A stretch of 12,608 nt of DNA from Flavipsychrobacter stenotrophus (GCA_947379685.1 CANCOG010000084.1:1-12608), one strand, 5' to 3'. Positions 6,341 through 12,608 are shown, numbered from the stretch's first letter. Notes: generated from the sequence alone by a model not told the origin. Made by a program: numbers and translations.

Positions 6341-7689
6341 TCAGGTTCACCCCAACTATCAGCAGCAACAAATCCCTTTTCGGGGGATTTGTTGCTGCCT
6401 ACCTGGTGGTATTAGTACTCGCACTGCAACATTACCTGCCCTGGACATCTGTCAATTTTATCCTCGGCTGCCTTATCATACCATTTGCTCTTAACAGTTC
6501 CTGGCCTTCAACACCGTCGCTCCGCCTACAGGTGCCCGCAATTCTCTTTTTAGCAGTTTCGTACTTCATTCCTAAAACAACCACACTGTTTCTTGCATTA
6601 ACGACTTCACTGCTTTGCCTGGTAGAACACAAAACCGGAAAGATATCGTTGCTAGCAGTTATAGTACTTCTTTGCATGACGCCCTCCATTCAATACCTAT
6701 CATGCGTCTTCAGTTTTCCTATAAGGCTTTGGCTGACAACAATCGCTGGTAAAGTACTTGGGTTAACCGGATGCCAGGCATCTGTGGCAGGCAATATCAT
6801 CACCCTCGGGAAACTCAACTATTCAGTCGATCCCGCATGTATGGGCGTAAAAATGTTTCTGACATCCCTGCTATGCGGCATATTTATGGTATTGGTATTG
6901 CAGAAAAAACAAAGCCGTAAACTTGGAGCCGGCTGGCAGTTGCTTTGCCTTTCAGGTATTTTCCTCCTCAACTTACTCGCTAATATCATCCGGATAGTGA
7001 TCCTTGTCTATTTCAACATCAGGCCGGAAGCCCCACTGCACGAAATCACAGGACTTATATGCCTGATTGCCTATGTGCTGGTGCCCGGTTATTTTCTCGC
7101 AAAATTTATGTTCAATAATTTTGGGCGGGCCACGGTGCTGGTAGCTGAAGCTTCCACAAGCCAGCCAGTCAAAAGCAGATGGGTACCGCATTTGTTGCTG
7201 TTAATAACCTGCATTTGTTCCGCATTTATTTTCAAATCACAGCCCCCGGAAACAGGTAGCCACACGGCCAAACTGATTCAGGTACCAGGCTACACCGCAT
7301 CGTGTTTCAACAAAGATGTTACCCAATACAGCAATGGCCATTCGCTCACCTATATCAAAAGAATAGATAGTTTTCTCTTTGCCGATCACAACCCTTTTAT
7401 TTGCTGGACAGGTTCCGGATACGAGTTTGAAGCCCTCAAGGAAACAAACGTTGACGGCAATAAAGTATACCTTGCCACCCTCAAAAAAGGAAAGGAGCGG
7501 CTTTACACCTCCTGGTGGTATGACAACGGCGCATATGCAACCACCAGCCAGCTCAACTGGCGCCTGCGAAGCCTTAAAGGCGCCCCCAATTTCTCAGTAG
7601 TAAATGTCACTGCCGCCGACAAAGATCTGCTGCTGGCTGAAGTAAGAAAGATAAAAAGGGAAGGGACATTTAGAGAGGCGTTGAGGTAA
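6328..7689 (+). CDS. xrtN: Exosortase N with EpsI-like C-terminal domain
   Basis: The 453-aa product is an integral membrane cysteine protease/transpeptidase-like enzyme. Residues 1-275 hold around nine membrane segments and the exosortase catalytic set: C171 in DPACMGVKM, R222 in NIIRIVILVYFNIRPE, and H238 in APLHEITGL. After a further membrane segment at about 290-305, residues 315-450 form a periplasmic domain resembling EpsI, with the H-x-P-x-x-C pattern at H354-C359 (ADHNPFICWTGSGYEF) and the GKERLYTSWWYDNG segment. EpsI-like domains are fused to, or encoded next to, several exosortase types. The ATG at 6328 lies inside the end of the VIT-protein gene (overlap 6328-6340), so the two should be translationally coupled. 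The enzyme should cut its partner at the PEP motif and hand it on to an envelope acceptor; the acceptor is unknown. Confidence 0.93.
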   Translation: MEQIIRFTPTISSNKSLFGGFVAAYLVVLVLALQHYLPWTSVNFILGCLIIPFALNSSWPSTPSLRLQVPAILFLAVSYFIPKTTTLFLALTTSLLCLVEHKTGKISLLAVIVLLCMTPSIQYLSCVFSFPIRLWLTTIAGKVLGLTGCQASVAGNIITLGKLNYSVDPACMGVKMFLTSLLCGIFMVLVLQKKQSRKLGAGWQLLCLSGIFLLNLLANIIRIVILVYFNIRPEAPLHEITGLICLIAYVLVPGYFLAKFMFNNFGRATVLVAEASTSQPVKSRWVPHLLLLITCICSAFIFKSQPPETGSHTAKLIQVPGYTASCFNKDVTQYSNGHSLTYIKRIDSFLFADHNPFICWTGSGYEFEALKETNVDGNKVYLATLKKGKERLYTSWWYDNGAYATTSQLNWRLRSLKGAPNFSVVNVTAADKDLLLAEVRKIKREGTFREALR

Positions 7690-7992
7690 TGGCCAATTCG
7701 CTGTTCGGGCTTCGTCACGGAATTTCCTAATATACAACTATTTTTCAATTTGGATTTATTCCCCCCTAAAAACAGGAATACCCCCAAACCATACTTTGTA
7801 CCCTCTGCCATACAAGTCCAACGTTAATAAAAACTTCTCGAAAGAATATCCGTACTGCGACACAACTTAGAGTTCAGACAAAAATCCCCTGACCAAAATC
7901 ATAACCGGGTGCGTGCTTTATGACATTCCACTGACAATACAAACGCGTTAATGCCTTGAGCATGAGTAAATTTGCACTTTCAAAAATTATAC
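7690..7992 (+). other. Intergenic region with C-rich inverted repeat
   Basis: No gene is seen in these 303 bases. Noteworthy is ATTCC (7758-7762) facing GGAAT (7775-7779) across CCCCTAAAAACA, followed by TACCCCC and later TGTACCC (7798-7804), a cluster that resembles a regulator site in front of a promoter. A TAAATTTG box at 7967-7974 is the likely promoter for the next gene. I see no clear terminator behind the exosortase gene. Confidence 0.35.
7967..7974 (+). promoter_or_regulatory. Bacteroidota -7 box of the TolB-like gene
   Basis: TAAATTTG matches TAnnTTTG exactly, 18 bases before the ATG at 7993. Because the box overlaps the alternative TTG start at 7972, it supports the downstream ATG as the real start. 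A -33 element is not obvious. Confidence 0.6.
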
Positions 7993-9072
7993 ATGAGATT
8001 TACTATTCCCCTGATTTGCTTATTACCTATCAGTACATTTTGCACAGGTCTTTTAAAGGCGCAGGAAAACAAAAATCTGGCCTACCCCGATGAAAAGCAT
8101 TTTAAGAACATGCGCCAGCTCACAACCGGTGGCGATAATGCTGAAGCCTATTTCGGATTTGACAATGAACATATAACCTTTCAACGTACCAACCCGGCAG
8201 AAGGCATTAATTGTGATCAGATCTATTTCGGCTCTATTAACACTCCGAACAATGAAAAGTTCAAATATACAAGAGTAAGCACAGGCAAGGGCCGCACAAC
8301 ATGCGCTTACCTGATGCCGGATAAGAAACATTTGCTTTATGCTTCAACACATCTTGCTGCCGATACTTGCCCGCCAACACCTGACAGAAGCGTGATCAAA
8401 AAATACGTTTGGCCGATTTATGACAGCTACGATATTTTCATTGCCGATCTGAAAGGGAAAATCACCAAACGACTTACCAATACCAAGGGTTACGATGCCG
8501 AAGGCACTATATCACCTAAGGGCGATAAAATTGTGTTTACCAGCATGCGCAATGGCGACCTCGATATTTACACTATGAATATTGACGGTACACATGTAAA
8601 ACAAGTTACCCATAGCTTGGGTTACGACGGTGGTCCATGTTTTTCTCCTGATGGTAAAAAGATTGTTTGGCGTGCTTCGCGCCCGCAAACGCCGGAGGAA
8701 ATAAAAGAATACAAGGACCTGCTGAAACAGGGTTTGGTGATGCCTACCAAAATGGAAGTGTTTGTTGCCAATGCCGATGGCACTGATGTTCACCAGGTTA
8801 CCCACTTGGGCAAGGCTAACTGGGCACCTTCTTTTGCGCCGGATGGCAAGCATATTATTTTCGCATCTGACTACGAATATGAGCGCGGCTTTCCTTTTAA
8901 CCTCTACATGATTGCGACTGACGGAACTGGTCTGGAACGCATTTCCCATGACAATAGCTTCGATGCCTTCCCTATGTTCTCTCCCGATGGCAAGAAACTC
9001 ATTTTCAGCTCAAACCGTAATAATAACGGCGGACACGATACCAACGTGTTTGTTTGCGACTGGGTTGACTAA
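7993..9072 (+). CDS. Secreted TolB-like beta-propeller (PD40 repeat) protein
   Basis: The 359-aa product starts MRFTIPLICLLPISTFCTGL with a Sec signal peptide and probable cleavage near KAQ-EN (about residue 25). The rest is a WD40-like propeller with repeated blades of the type F-x-PDGKKI-x-F-x-S followed by D-I/L-Y-x-M: ISPKGDKIVFTSMRNGDLDI, CFSPDGKKIVWRASR, FAPDGKHIIFASDYEYERGF and MFSPDGKKLIFSSNRNN. Such propellers (TolB C-terminal type) mostly act as binding platforms in the periplasm or outside the cell; no catalytic domain is attached here. It has its own promoter and a strong terminator at 9101-9136, so it looks monocistronic. Its partner cannot be told. The family call is secure; any link with the XrtN operon upstream is unproven. 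Confidence 0.9.
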   Translation: MRFTIPLICLLPISTFCTGLLKAQENKNLAYPDEKHFKNMRQLTTGGDNAEAYFGFDNEHITFQRTNPAEGINCDQIYFGSINTPNNEKFKYTRVSTGKGRTTCAYLMPDKKHLLYASTHLAADTCPPTPDRSVIKKYVWPIYDSYDIFIADLKGKITKRLTNTKGYDAEGTISPKGDKIVFTSMRNGDLDIYTMNIDGTHVKQVTHSLGYDGGPCFSPDGKKIVWRASRPQTPEEIKEYKDLLKQGLVMPTKMEVFVANADGTDVHQVTHLGKANWAPSFAPDGKHIIFASDYEYERGFPFNLYMIATDGTGLERISHDNSFDAFPMFSPDGKKLIFSSNRNNNGGHDTNVFVCDWVD

Positions 9073-9100
9073 TCGGTATTAAAGGCTAATATTTTCCAAT

Positions 9101-9136
9101 CAGGATCAGGTCACATGTACCTGATCCTGTTTTATT
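9101..9136 (+). terminator. Strong rho-independent terminator after the TolB-like gene
   Basis: CAGGATCAGGT (9101-9111) pairs perfectly with ACCTGATCCTG (9119-9129) around a seven-base loop, then TTTTATTG follows. It lies 28 bases behind the stop codon. It also falls inside the upstream extension of the cytidine deaminase frame, which argues for that gene starting at 9205. Confidence 0.88.
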
Positions 9137-9204
9137 GTAAGGCCTTGTCTAACCATGGTTTTTACTACATTAAGTGTTATTATTGCAGGGTACAACCTGA
9201 AACA

Positions 9205-9690
9205 ATGTCACGACTCATGGAGCAATTTTCATTCCCTTTTTACAAGACTACAATCGCCGAGCTTCCCGAGCGCATCCGGCAACTGATGCAAACAGCACAG
9301 GACGCCACCAACGAAGCCTACGCACCTTATTCTAATTTTAAAGTAGGAGCAGCTGCATTGCTGGCTAACGGACAAGTAAAAACGGGAAGCAACCACGAAA
9401 ATGCGTCGTACCCTGCCGGCATTTGCGCGGAACGTGGCCTGCTGGCTAGCCTAAACCCGCTGATTAAAAACGACCAGATAACGGCACTAGCCGTAACCTA
9501 TATGGGTGATGTAAATCTTTCGGTCCCCATATCTCCGTGCGGAATATGCCGCCAGGTAATACTGGAGCAACAACTGGCTCAGCACGCACCAATAACACTA
9601 TACATGGGGTGCCCCGACGGAAATGTTGTTTATGTTGAAGACGCTACCAATCTGCTACCCTTCTACTTCAGCAGTGACAACCTGAAATAG
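9205..9690 (+). CDS. cdd: Cytidine deaminase
   Basis: The product from the ATG at 9205 is 161 aa, normal for the homotetrameric type that deaminates cytidine and deoxycytidine to uridine forms in pyrimidine salvage. The zinc motif is complete: C74-A-E76 in YPAGICAERGLLASL, with E76 as proton shuttle, and C112/C115 in PCGICRQVILEQQ. The substrate-binding segment APYSNFKVGAAALLANG and the N-x-E motif (NHENASYPAG) are present. The open frame begins at 9115, but that stretch overlaps the terminator of the upstream gene; a second ATG at 9217 is also possible. TATTATTG just upstream is one base off the -7 consensus. The gene stands alone between two terminators. Confidence 0.95.
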   Translation: MSRLMEQFSFPFYKTTIAELPERIRQLMQTAQDATNEAYAPYSNFKVGAAALLANGQVKTGSNHENASYPAGICAERGLLASLNPLIKNDQITALAVTYMGDVNLSVPISPCGICRQVILEQQLAQHAPITLYMGCPDGNVVYVEDATNLLPFYFSSDNLK

Positions 9691-9721
9691 AGACCTTTCG
9701 GAGGGCGCCAAAGTAATAGAC

Positions 9722-9747
9722 GAAAAAGGCGGTGTTCTCACACCGCC
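9722..9747 (-). terminator. Rho-independent terminator of the Hsp20 gene
   Basis: GGCGGTGT and ACACCGCC pair perfectly (8 pairs) around a TCTC loop (9728-9747). On the minus strand the hairpin is followed by TTTTTCG, so it ends the leftward Hsp20 transcript, 27 bases past its stop codon. It may also help stop readthrough from the cytidine deaminase gene, although the rightward T-tract is poor. Confidence 0.85.
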
Positions 9748-9773
9748 CTTCGATACCCACCTAAACCCACTTC

Positions 9774-10208
9774 TTAGTTAATTGCAATTTCTCTTACCGG
9801 AGTCTCTGTTTTTTCCTTCTTGGCCAGACTTAAATACAGTATGCCGTCGTTGTACCTGGCATTGATGTTCGCCGAATCGATCTTTTCATTAAGTATGAAA
9901 CTACGCTTGAAAGACTTGGTCAAATACTCAGTTCTAAGCCACTTATTTTCAGTCCCCTCTGTGCTTTCTTCCTTGTGGTCGTAGGCAACCGTAAGGATGT
10001 TCTTTTCTACACCAATTTTAAATTCTTCCTTCTTGATTCCCGGTGCAATCAATTGCATTTCATAGCTCTTTTCGGTTTCCATGATGTTAACTGGCGTTGT
10101 GCCAACATTTGCATCATCATTAATACGGTTTACGTTTCCTGGAAACATACCTTCCAATAATCCACCGAATGTTGCTGGCATTACGCCGAAGTTTCTCCTT
10201 TGATACAT
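9774..10208 (-). CDS. Hsp20/alpha-crystallin small heat-shock protein
   Basis: The 144-aa product has a short N-terminal arm (MYQRRNFGVMPATFGGLLEG) and an alpha-crystallin domain from about residue 38 to 135: TPVNIMETEKSYEMQLIAPG, the central KKEEFKIGVEKNILTV, the LTKSFKRSFILNEKID stretch and the closing NDGILYLSLAKKE. It ends in IAIN, a likely I-x-I-type oligomer contact. Small Hsps bind unfolding proteins without ATP and keep them refoldable, in the cytoplasm as large oligomers. The gene stands alone with its own terminator. I found neither a CIRCE element nor an exact TAnnTTTG box; the nearest is TATTGTTTG about 45-50 bases upstream, with one extra base. Heat induction is therefore assumed from the family only. 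Confidence 0.96.
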   Translation of the reverse strand: MYQRRNFGVMPATFGGLLEGMFPGNVNRINDDANVGTTPVNIMETEKSYEMQLIAPGIKKEEFKIGVEKNILTVAYDHKEESTEGTENKWLRTEYLTKSFKRSFILNEKIDSANINARYNDGILYLSLAKKEKTETPVREIAIN

Positions 10209-10524
10209 AGTTTTTGATTTTTAGTTGTTTTAAATTGTTGGTTTGCTAATAACCTTGCAAACAATATACCACAGCAAAAAACTAGCCATTATGTCGCTTA
10301 TCTTAAGTATCACATGCCATATTGTCCGAAATGAAATAATAAAACTGTCAAAATACCAGAATAAAGCAAAAAAACTGGTCGAAACGACCAATAAAAGCCA
10401 CCATACTGGAAACAACCTCGGGCAAAACCATAAAAAAAATAATGAGAAGGCCAGGCTCAGAACTCCCGGCAAAGAAAACATATGTGAAATAGTAATATTA
10501 TAAATACTAAAAAATCAAGGCACT
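10209..10524. other. AT-rich intergenic region between Hsp20 and the small membrane peptide
   Basis: These 316 bases separate divergent genes. A minus-strand frame of 83 codons (10481-10230) would encode a hydrophobic, phenylalanine-rich protein, but it has no ribosome binding site or family signature that I can see and may reflect T-rich composition. The opposite strand is also open in one frame for 86 codons, without support. The Hsp20 promoter must be in the right-to-left reading of this stretch. Confidence 0.3.
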
Positions 10525-10608
10525 ATGGCAACCAAGAGCCATTATAAAAAGATTTATTTCTTTTTACCAATCCTTTTTGTGATATTTGCCTTTGTAACGA
10601 TGGGTTAG
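10525..10608 (+). CDS. Small single-pass membrane peptide, 27 aa
   Basis: An ATG at 10525 opens a 27-codon frame ending in TAG at 10608. The peptide has a basic polar start (MATKSHYKKIY) and one hydrophobic helix (FFLPILFVIFAFV), ending in TMG; this predicts an N-in membrane peptide. An AAGG five bases before the ATG could act as a ribosome binding site. The strongest support is the context: a perfect-looking terminator begins 15 bases after the stop codon and nothing else on this strand could use it. I recognise no family. It could be a membrane-complex accessory peptide, a toxin-like peptide or a leader peptide; the sequence does not decide. No antitoxin gene or antisense promoter is evident. 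Confidence 0.6.
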   Translation: MATKSHYKKIYFFLPILFVIFAFVTMG

Positions 10609-10623
10609 TGAGTGCAGTCCCTT

Positions 10624-10657
10624 CCCGAGGTGCCTTGGCGCCTCGGGACTTTTTTTT
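10624..10657 (+). terminator. Strong rho-independent terminator after the small peptide gene
   Basis: CCCGAGGTGCC (10624-10634) pairs with GGCGCCTCGGG (10637-10647) with one G-T pair, followed by AC and eight Ts. AGTCCC just upstream can also pair with GGGACT at the 3' arm, giving an alternative register. The T-run faces right, so it serves a rightward transcript, namely that of the 27-aa peptide. Confidence 0.92.
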
Positions 10658-10743
10658 GTCCAATTTGGCAAAGAAAAATTGAAATAAGTGAATTCAATTC
10701 CCTCCGAATTCAGAGAGATTATTCAAAACAAAACCCAGACGAA

Positions 10744-11202
10744 TTACGGCCTAATAATGAGCGGATGGGTAATGATGTGATTACTTTCGTTATGTGCCCT
10801 GTCAGTGATGTAAAACTCATAGGTGAGTGTATCACCATGTAAAGTATGATTTGAATCATCCCTTGGAACTGGCGGAGGATCAGGTATAAACCACACTTCA
10901 CCAACAAGTCCTTTTTTAGGATCTTCAATACTCTGATCGATGTTCGGGAATTTATAGATGGCATAGCCAGTGTCGTAACGGCTATCCTTAATATGTATAA
11001 CGGAGGCATCATCACTGCTACCAATATCCCCGTCTCCATCAGTAAATTTGAAATCGACAAATGCCGTGTCAATATTTACGATCATACTATCGGAGGGGAT
11101 GAAGGCAACAAGCGATATGTGTGGTATCTTTGACACCGTGTTTTTCTGACAGGCAGAAAACAACAGGCCGCAGGATATCAAAACTATTAAGCCGCTTTTC
11201 AT
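10744..11202 (-). CDS. Lipoprotein of unknown function with acidic DGDGD motif
   Basis: From the ATG at 11202 the product is 152 aa (ATG at 11208 is also possible). MKSGLIVLISCGLLFSACQK is a lipoprotein signal with the lipobox FSAC and lipidated C18. The mature protein has the segment IDTAFVDFKFTDGDGDIGSS, common in Bacteroidota surface lipoproteins, where the acidic loop may bind calcium, and then a proline-rich stretch (VWFIPDPPPVPRDD) and a beta-strand end (LTYEFYITDRAHNESNHIIT). The fold looks like a single beta-sandwich, though no named family is recognised. It is transcribed away from the LuxE-like gene, with the two start codons only 20 bases apart. A minus-strand TAACTTTG at 11216-11209 matches the -7 consensus but lies so close that the message would be almost leaderless. 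Confidence 0.85.
   Translation of the reverse strand: MKSGLIVLISCGLLFSACQKNTVSKIPHISLVAFIPSDSMIVNIDTAFVDFKFTDGDGDIGSSDDASVIHIKDSRYDTGYAIYKFPNIDQSIEDPKKGLVGEVWFIPDPPPVPRDDSNHTLHGDTLTYEFYITDRAHNESNHIITHPLIIRP
11125..11132 (+). promoter_or_regulatory. Possible -7 box for the LuxE-like gene, inside the lipoprotein gene
   Basis: TATCTTTG is an exact TAnnTTTG match on the plus strand, 91 bases before the GTG at 11223. It lies within the coding region of the divergent lipoprotein gene, so it may be chance; no -33 element is clear. There is no better candidate in the very short gap between the two starts. Confidence 0.3.
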
Positions 11203-11222
11203 ATACATCAAAGTTACTGAAA

Positions 11223-12218
11223 GTGAACAATACTAACGCGTTAATAAATACAGAAAATATACTTGCTGCCACAGCCGCGAATTTCGACGAGCTTGCACTC
11301 GCTATCTTTCACTATCAGTACAAAGGCAATAGCCTCTATAACGCTTATTGTAAAGCACTGAATATTAAACCAGAGTCCGTTACCGAAAGCTGCAAAATAC
11401 CTTTTCTGCCTATCTCCTTTTTCAAATCTCACAGGGTTACCACCGGCGACTGGGCAAAAGAGGCATTACTTTTTGAAAGCAGCGGAACAACGGGCGAGAT
11501 CACCTCAAAACATTACGTTCGGGATGCCTCACTTTACGACAGGTCACTGTACCAGGGGTTCGAACAATTTTACGGCTCACCGGAACAATATACTATCCTT
11601 GCATTGCTGCCATCTTACTTAGAACGCAAAAATGCTTCATTAGTGTATATGGCCAGAAAAATAATGGAAAAAAGTGGCCACCCTGAAAATGGATTCTACA
11701 TAAACGAATGGGCTGCTTTGCATGACAAACTAACCGCGTGTATCTCCAACAACCAGAAAACGATCTTGCTGGGTGTTACGTTTGCACTGCTCGATTTTGC
11801 TGCTGACCACCCCACCCCCTTGGGCAATACAATTGTAATGGAAACGGGCGGAATGAAGGGACGGCACGAAGAATGGACCCGGGCACAGGTCCACCAATAC
11901 CTTAAACAACAGTGGCAACTTTCTGAAATTCAATCGGAATACGGGATGACCGAATTGCTTTCACAGGCATATGCAATGTGCGATGGCATTTATAAACCCG
12001 CAAACACCATGAAGGTGCTGGTTCGGGATATCAACGATCCATTAGACGTAAAACCCGCCGGAACCGGCTGCATCAACATTATTGACCTGGCCAATATCCA
12101 TTCCTGTTCTTTTATAGCCACTGAAGATATCGGGCATGTACATGAAAATGGCAATTTCGAAGTACTGGGCCGCATGGACCATAGTGCATTAAGAGGATGT
12201 AGCCTTATGGCCATTTAA
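11223..12218 (+). CDS. LuxE-type acyl-protein synthetase/adenylate-forming enzyme
   Basis: With a GTG start at 11223 (read as MNNTNALINTENILAATAAN) the product is 331 aa. No ATG occurs in the first part of the conserved region, and the upstream ATG at 11121 would run through the lipoprotein gene. It carries the adenylate-forming motifs FESSGTTGEITSKHYV (ATP-binding loop, about residues 90-105) and SEYGMTELLSQAY (the YGMTE motif), and ends DHSALRGCSLMAI like other Bacteroidota LuxE-domain proteins. LuxE enzymes activate a fatty acid as acyl-AMP and pass it to a cysteine on the way to a LuxC reductase. Here no LuxC or other fatty-acid gene follows, so the acyl substrate and acceptor are unknown. 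The gene reaches close to the likely edge of an integrative element. Confidence 0.88.
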   Translation: MNNTNALINTENILAATAANFDELALAIFHYQYKGNSLYNAYCKALNIKPESVTESCKIPFLPISFFKSHRVTTGDWAKEALLFESSGTTGEITSKHYVRDASLYDRSLYQGFEQFYGSPEQYTILALLPSYLERKNASLVYMARKIMEKSGHPENGFYINEWAALHDKLTACISNNQKTILLGVTFALLDFAADHPTPLGNTIVMETGGMKGRHEEWTRAQVHQYLKQQWQLSEIQSEYGMTELLSQAYAMCDGIYKPANTMKVLVRDINDPLDVKPAGTGCINIIDLANIHSCSFIATEDIGHVHENGNFEVLGRMDHSALRGCSLMAI

Positions 12219-12267
12219 CGGAAAATATCTTCTGAACGAAACTTAAACTGAATATAAATGAACCAAC

Positions 12268-12306
12268 TAAAAACAAAATACCCCGCCGGAAAACCGAAAC
12301 GGGGTA
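12268..12306 (-). terminator. Rho-independent terminator, minus strand
   Basis: TACCCCG (12279-12285) pairs with CGGGGTA (12300-12306), with an inner CCGG/CCG region. On the minus strand the hairpin is followed by TTTTGTTTTTAG, which ends transcripts coming from the right. On the plus strand only AATTTG follows, so ending the LuxE-like transcript would be less efficient. Confidence 0.6.
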
Positions 12307-12371
12307 ATTTGAGGTCGAAAGCGGACGTGAACGTACTTGTTTTCAATTTTTTCAGTTTTTGCCACATTAAT

Positions 12372-12498
12372 AGTAAAAGCAGCTACAGTAAAGGGTTTTA
12401 GCTTCACGTAAAATAAAAGTAGAGTAAACTAGATAAACTAAAGTAAAAATTAACCGTCCCCCATAGCGTACCCCAGCTAAATTTTACTTACCTTTACT
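12372..12498. repeat. Cluster of AGTAAA/TTTACT motifs upstream of the integrase
   Basis: AGTAAA occurs on the plus strand at 12372, 12387, 12423 and 12442, and as TTTACT at 12483 and 12493: six copies in 127 bases. AAGTAAAAATT (12441-12451) and AATTTTACTT (12480-12489) form an imperfect inverted repeat. Repeats of this size next to a tyrosine recombinase gene fit arm-type binding sites of the integrase or operators of its promoter. Confidence 0.5.
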
Positions 12499-12521
12499 TC
12501 CTATTACAAAAAGGGAAAAAC

Positions 12522-12608
12522 ATGGAAGTTTCATTTTATCTTAAACGGGCTAAGAGCGATACACCCACTGCGATTTATGCTCGTATCTATTGGGGAGTTT
12601 ATGAAACG
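12522..12608 (+). CDS. Tyrosine recombinase/phage-type integrase (N-terminus only)
   Basis: The frame starts with ATG at 12522 and is cut by the window edge after 29 codons. The peptide MEVSFYLKRAKSDTPTAIYA followed by RIYWGVYET matches the arm DNA-binding N-terminus typical of Bacteroidota site-specific recombinases (usually xVxFYLKx...K-x-x-T-x-I-x-x-R). The catalytic domain with the R-H-R-Y residues would lie outside the window. An AAGGG 7 bases before the start may be a ribosome binding site. These enzymes integrate conjugative transposons, genomic islands and prophages by recombining a short core. The call rests on the first 29 residues only, plus the flanking repeats. Confidence 0.72.
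   Translation, partial: MEVSFYLKRAKSDTPTAIYARIYWGVYET

Larger units (their letters stand above)
12219..12521. other. Gene-free junction region between LuxE-like gene and integrase
   Basis: Within these 303 AT-rich bases I see a minus-facing terminator (12268-12306) and a cluster of AGTAAA repeats (12372-12498), but no tRNA and no convincing gene. It should contain the element's left attachment site if the integrase marks an integrated element. The exact core cannot be placed without the other end. Confidence 0.5.

Noticed and set aside
9115..9204. 30-codon upstream extension of the cytidine deaminase
   Set aside because: It lies across the second arm of a strong terminator, and family members begin near the MSRLMEQF region.
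10230..10481. Minus-strand 83-codon hydrophobic frame upstream of hsp20
   Set aside because: Composition is what T-rich DNA gives, no ribosome binding site or family signature is visible, and it occupies the region expected to hold the Hsp20 promoter. Conservation in relatives would revive it.
10679..10713. Repeated GAATTC around 10690-10710 as a possible terminator for the lipoprotein gene
   Set aside because: The two GAATTC sites are short, the pairing is weak and no T-run follows on the minus strand.
12258..12404. 48-codon frame beginning MNQLKTKYPAGKPK
   Set aside because: It runs through the terminator hairpin at 12279-12306 and into the AGTAAA repeats, and shows no recognisable domain.
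1..12608. CRISPR array or tRNA/rRNA genes
   Set aside because: No regularly spaced repeat series of CRISPR size and no cloverleaf-like sequence was found by eye on either strand.

Overview
The window looks like chromosomal DNA of a Bacteroidota bacterium, probably a member of or close to the Chitinophagaceae or Sphingobacteriia. The reasons are an exosortase N (XrtN) with its VIT-domain target, several Bacteroidota-type -7 boxes (TAnnTTTG) close to start codons, a Bacteroidota-style tyrosine recombinase N-terminus, and moderate G+C. The taxonomic placement is an inference from gene content.

Layout. Positions 1-2240: a leftward AraC-type regulator with a GyrI-like effector domain (cut by the window edge) and two rightward secreted proteins of unknown function. 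Between the two lies a degenerate copy of the AraC promoter and first codons (about 1447-1572). Two near-identical leftward terminators (1412-1445, 2204-2236) punctuate this part. Positions 2263-3554: a leftward WYL-domain regulator and a DinB-family protein, with a palindromic candidate operator between them. Positions 3809-7689: the centrepiece, two overlapping rightward genes encoding a multi-membrane-pass VIT-domain protein that ends in a PEP-type sorting tail and the exosortase N that presumably processes it. The exosortase carries an EpsI-like C-terminal domain. Positions 7993-9690: a secreted TolB-like beta-propeller protein, a strong terminator and cytidine deaminase. Positions 9774-10208: a leftward Hsp20 chaperone with its terminator. 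Positions 10525-10657: an unannotated 27-residue membrane peptide gene followed at once by a strong terminator. Positions 10744-12218: a leftward lipoprotein and a divergent LuxE-type acyl-protein synthetase-like enzyme. Positions 12219-12608: an AT-rich segment with repeated AGTAAA motifs leading into the first 29 codons of a tyrosine recombinase, probably the left edge of an integrative element.

How the genes work together. The XrtN pair is a self-contained processing system: membrane-embedded target and dedicated transpeptidase-like protease, translationally coupled. The WYL/DinB pair resembles a stress-responsive regulator and target unit. The other genes look like independent transcription units. 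XrtN and its VIT partner are already recognised families, but their physiological role is not known to me. The most likely undescribed items are the 27-aa membrane peptide, the regulator remnant that keeps a promoter-like start and a terminator, and the repeats upstream of the XrtN operon and of the integrase.
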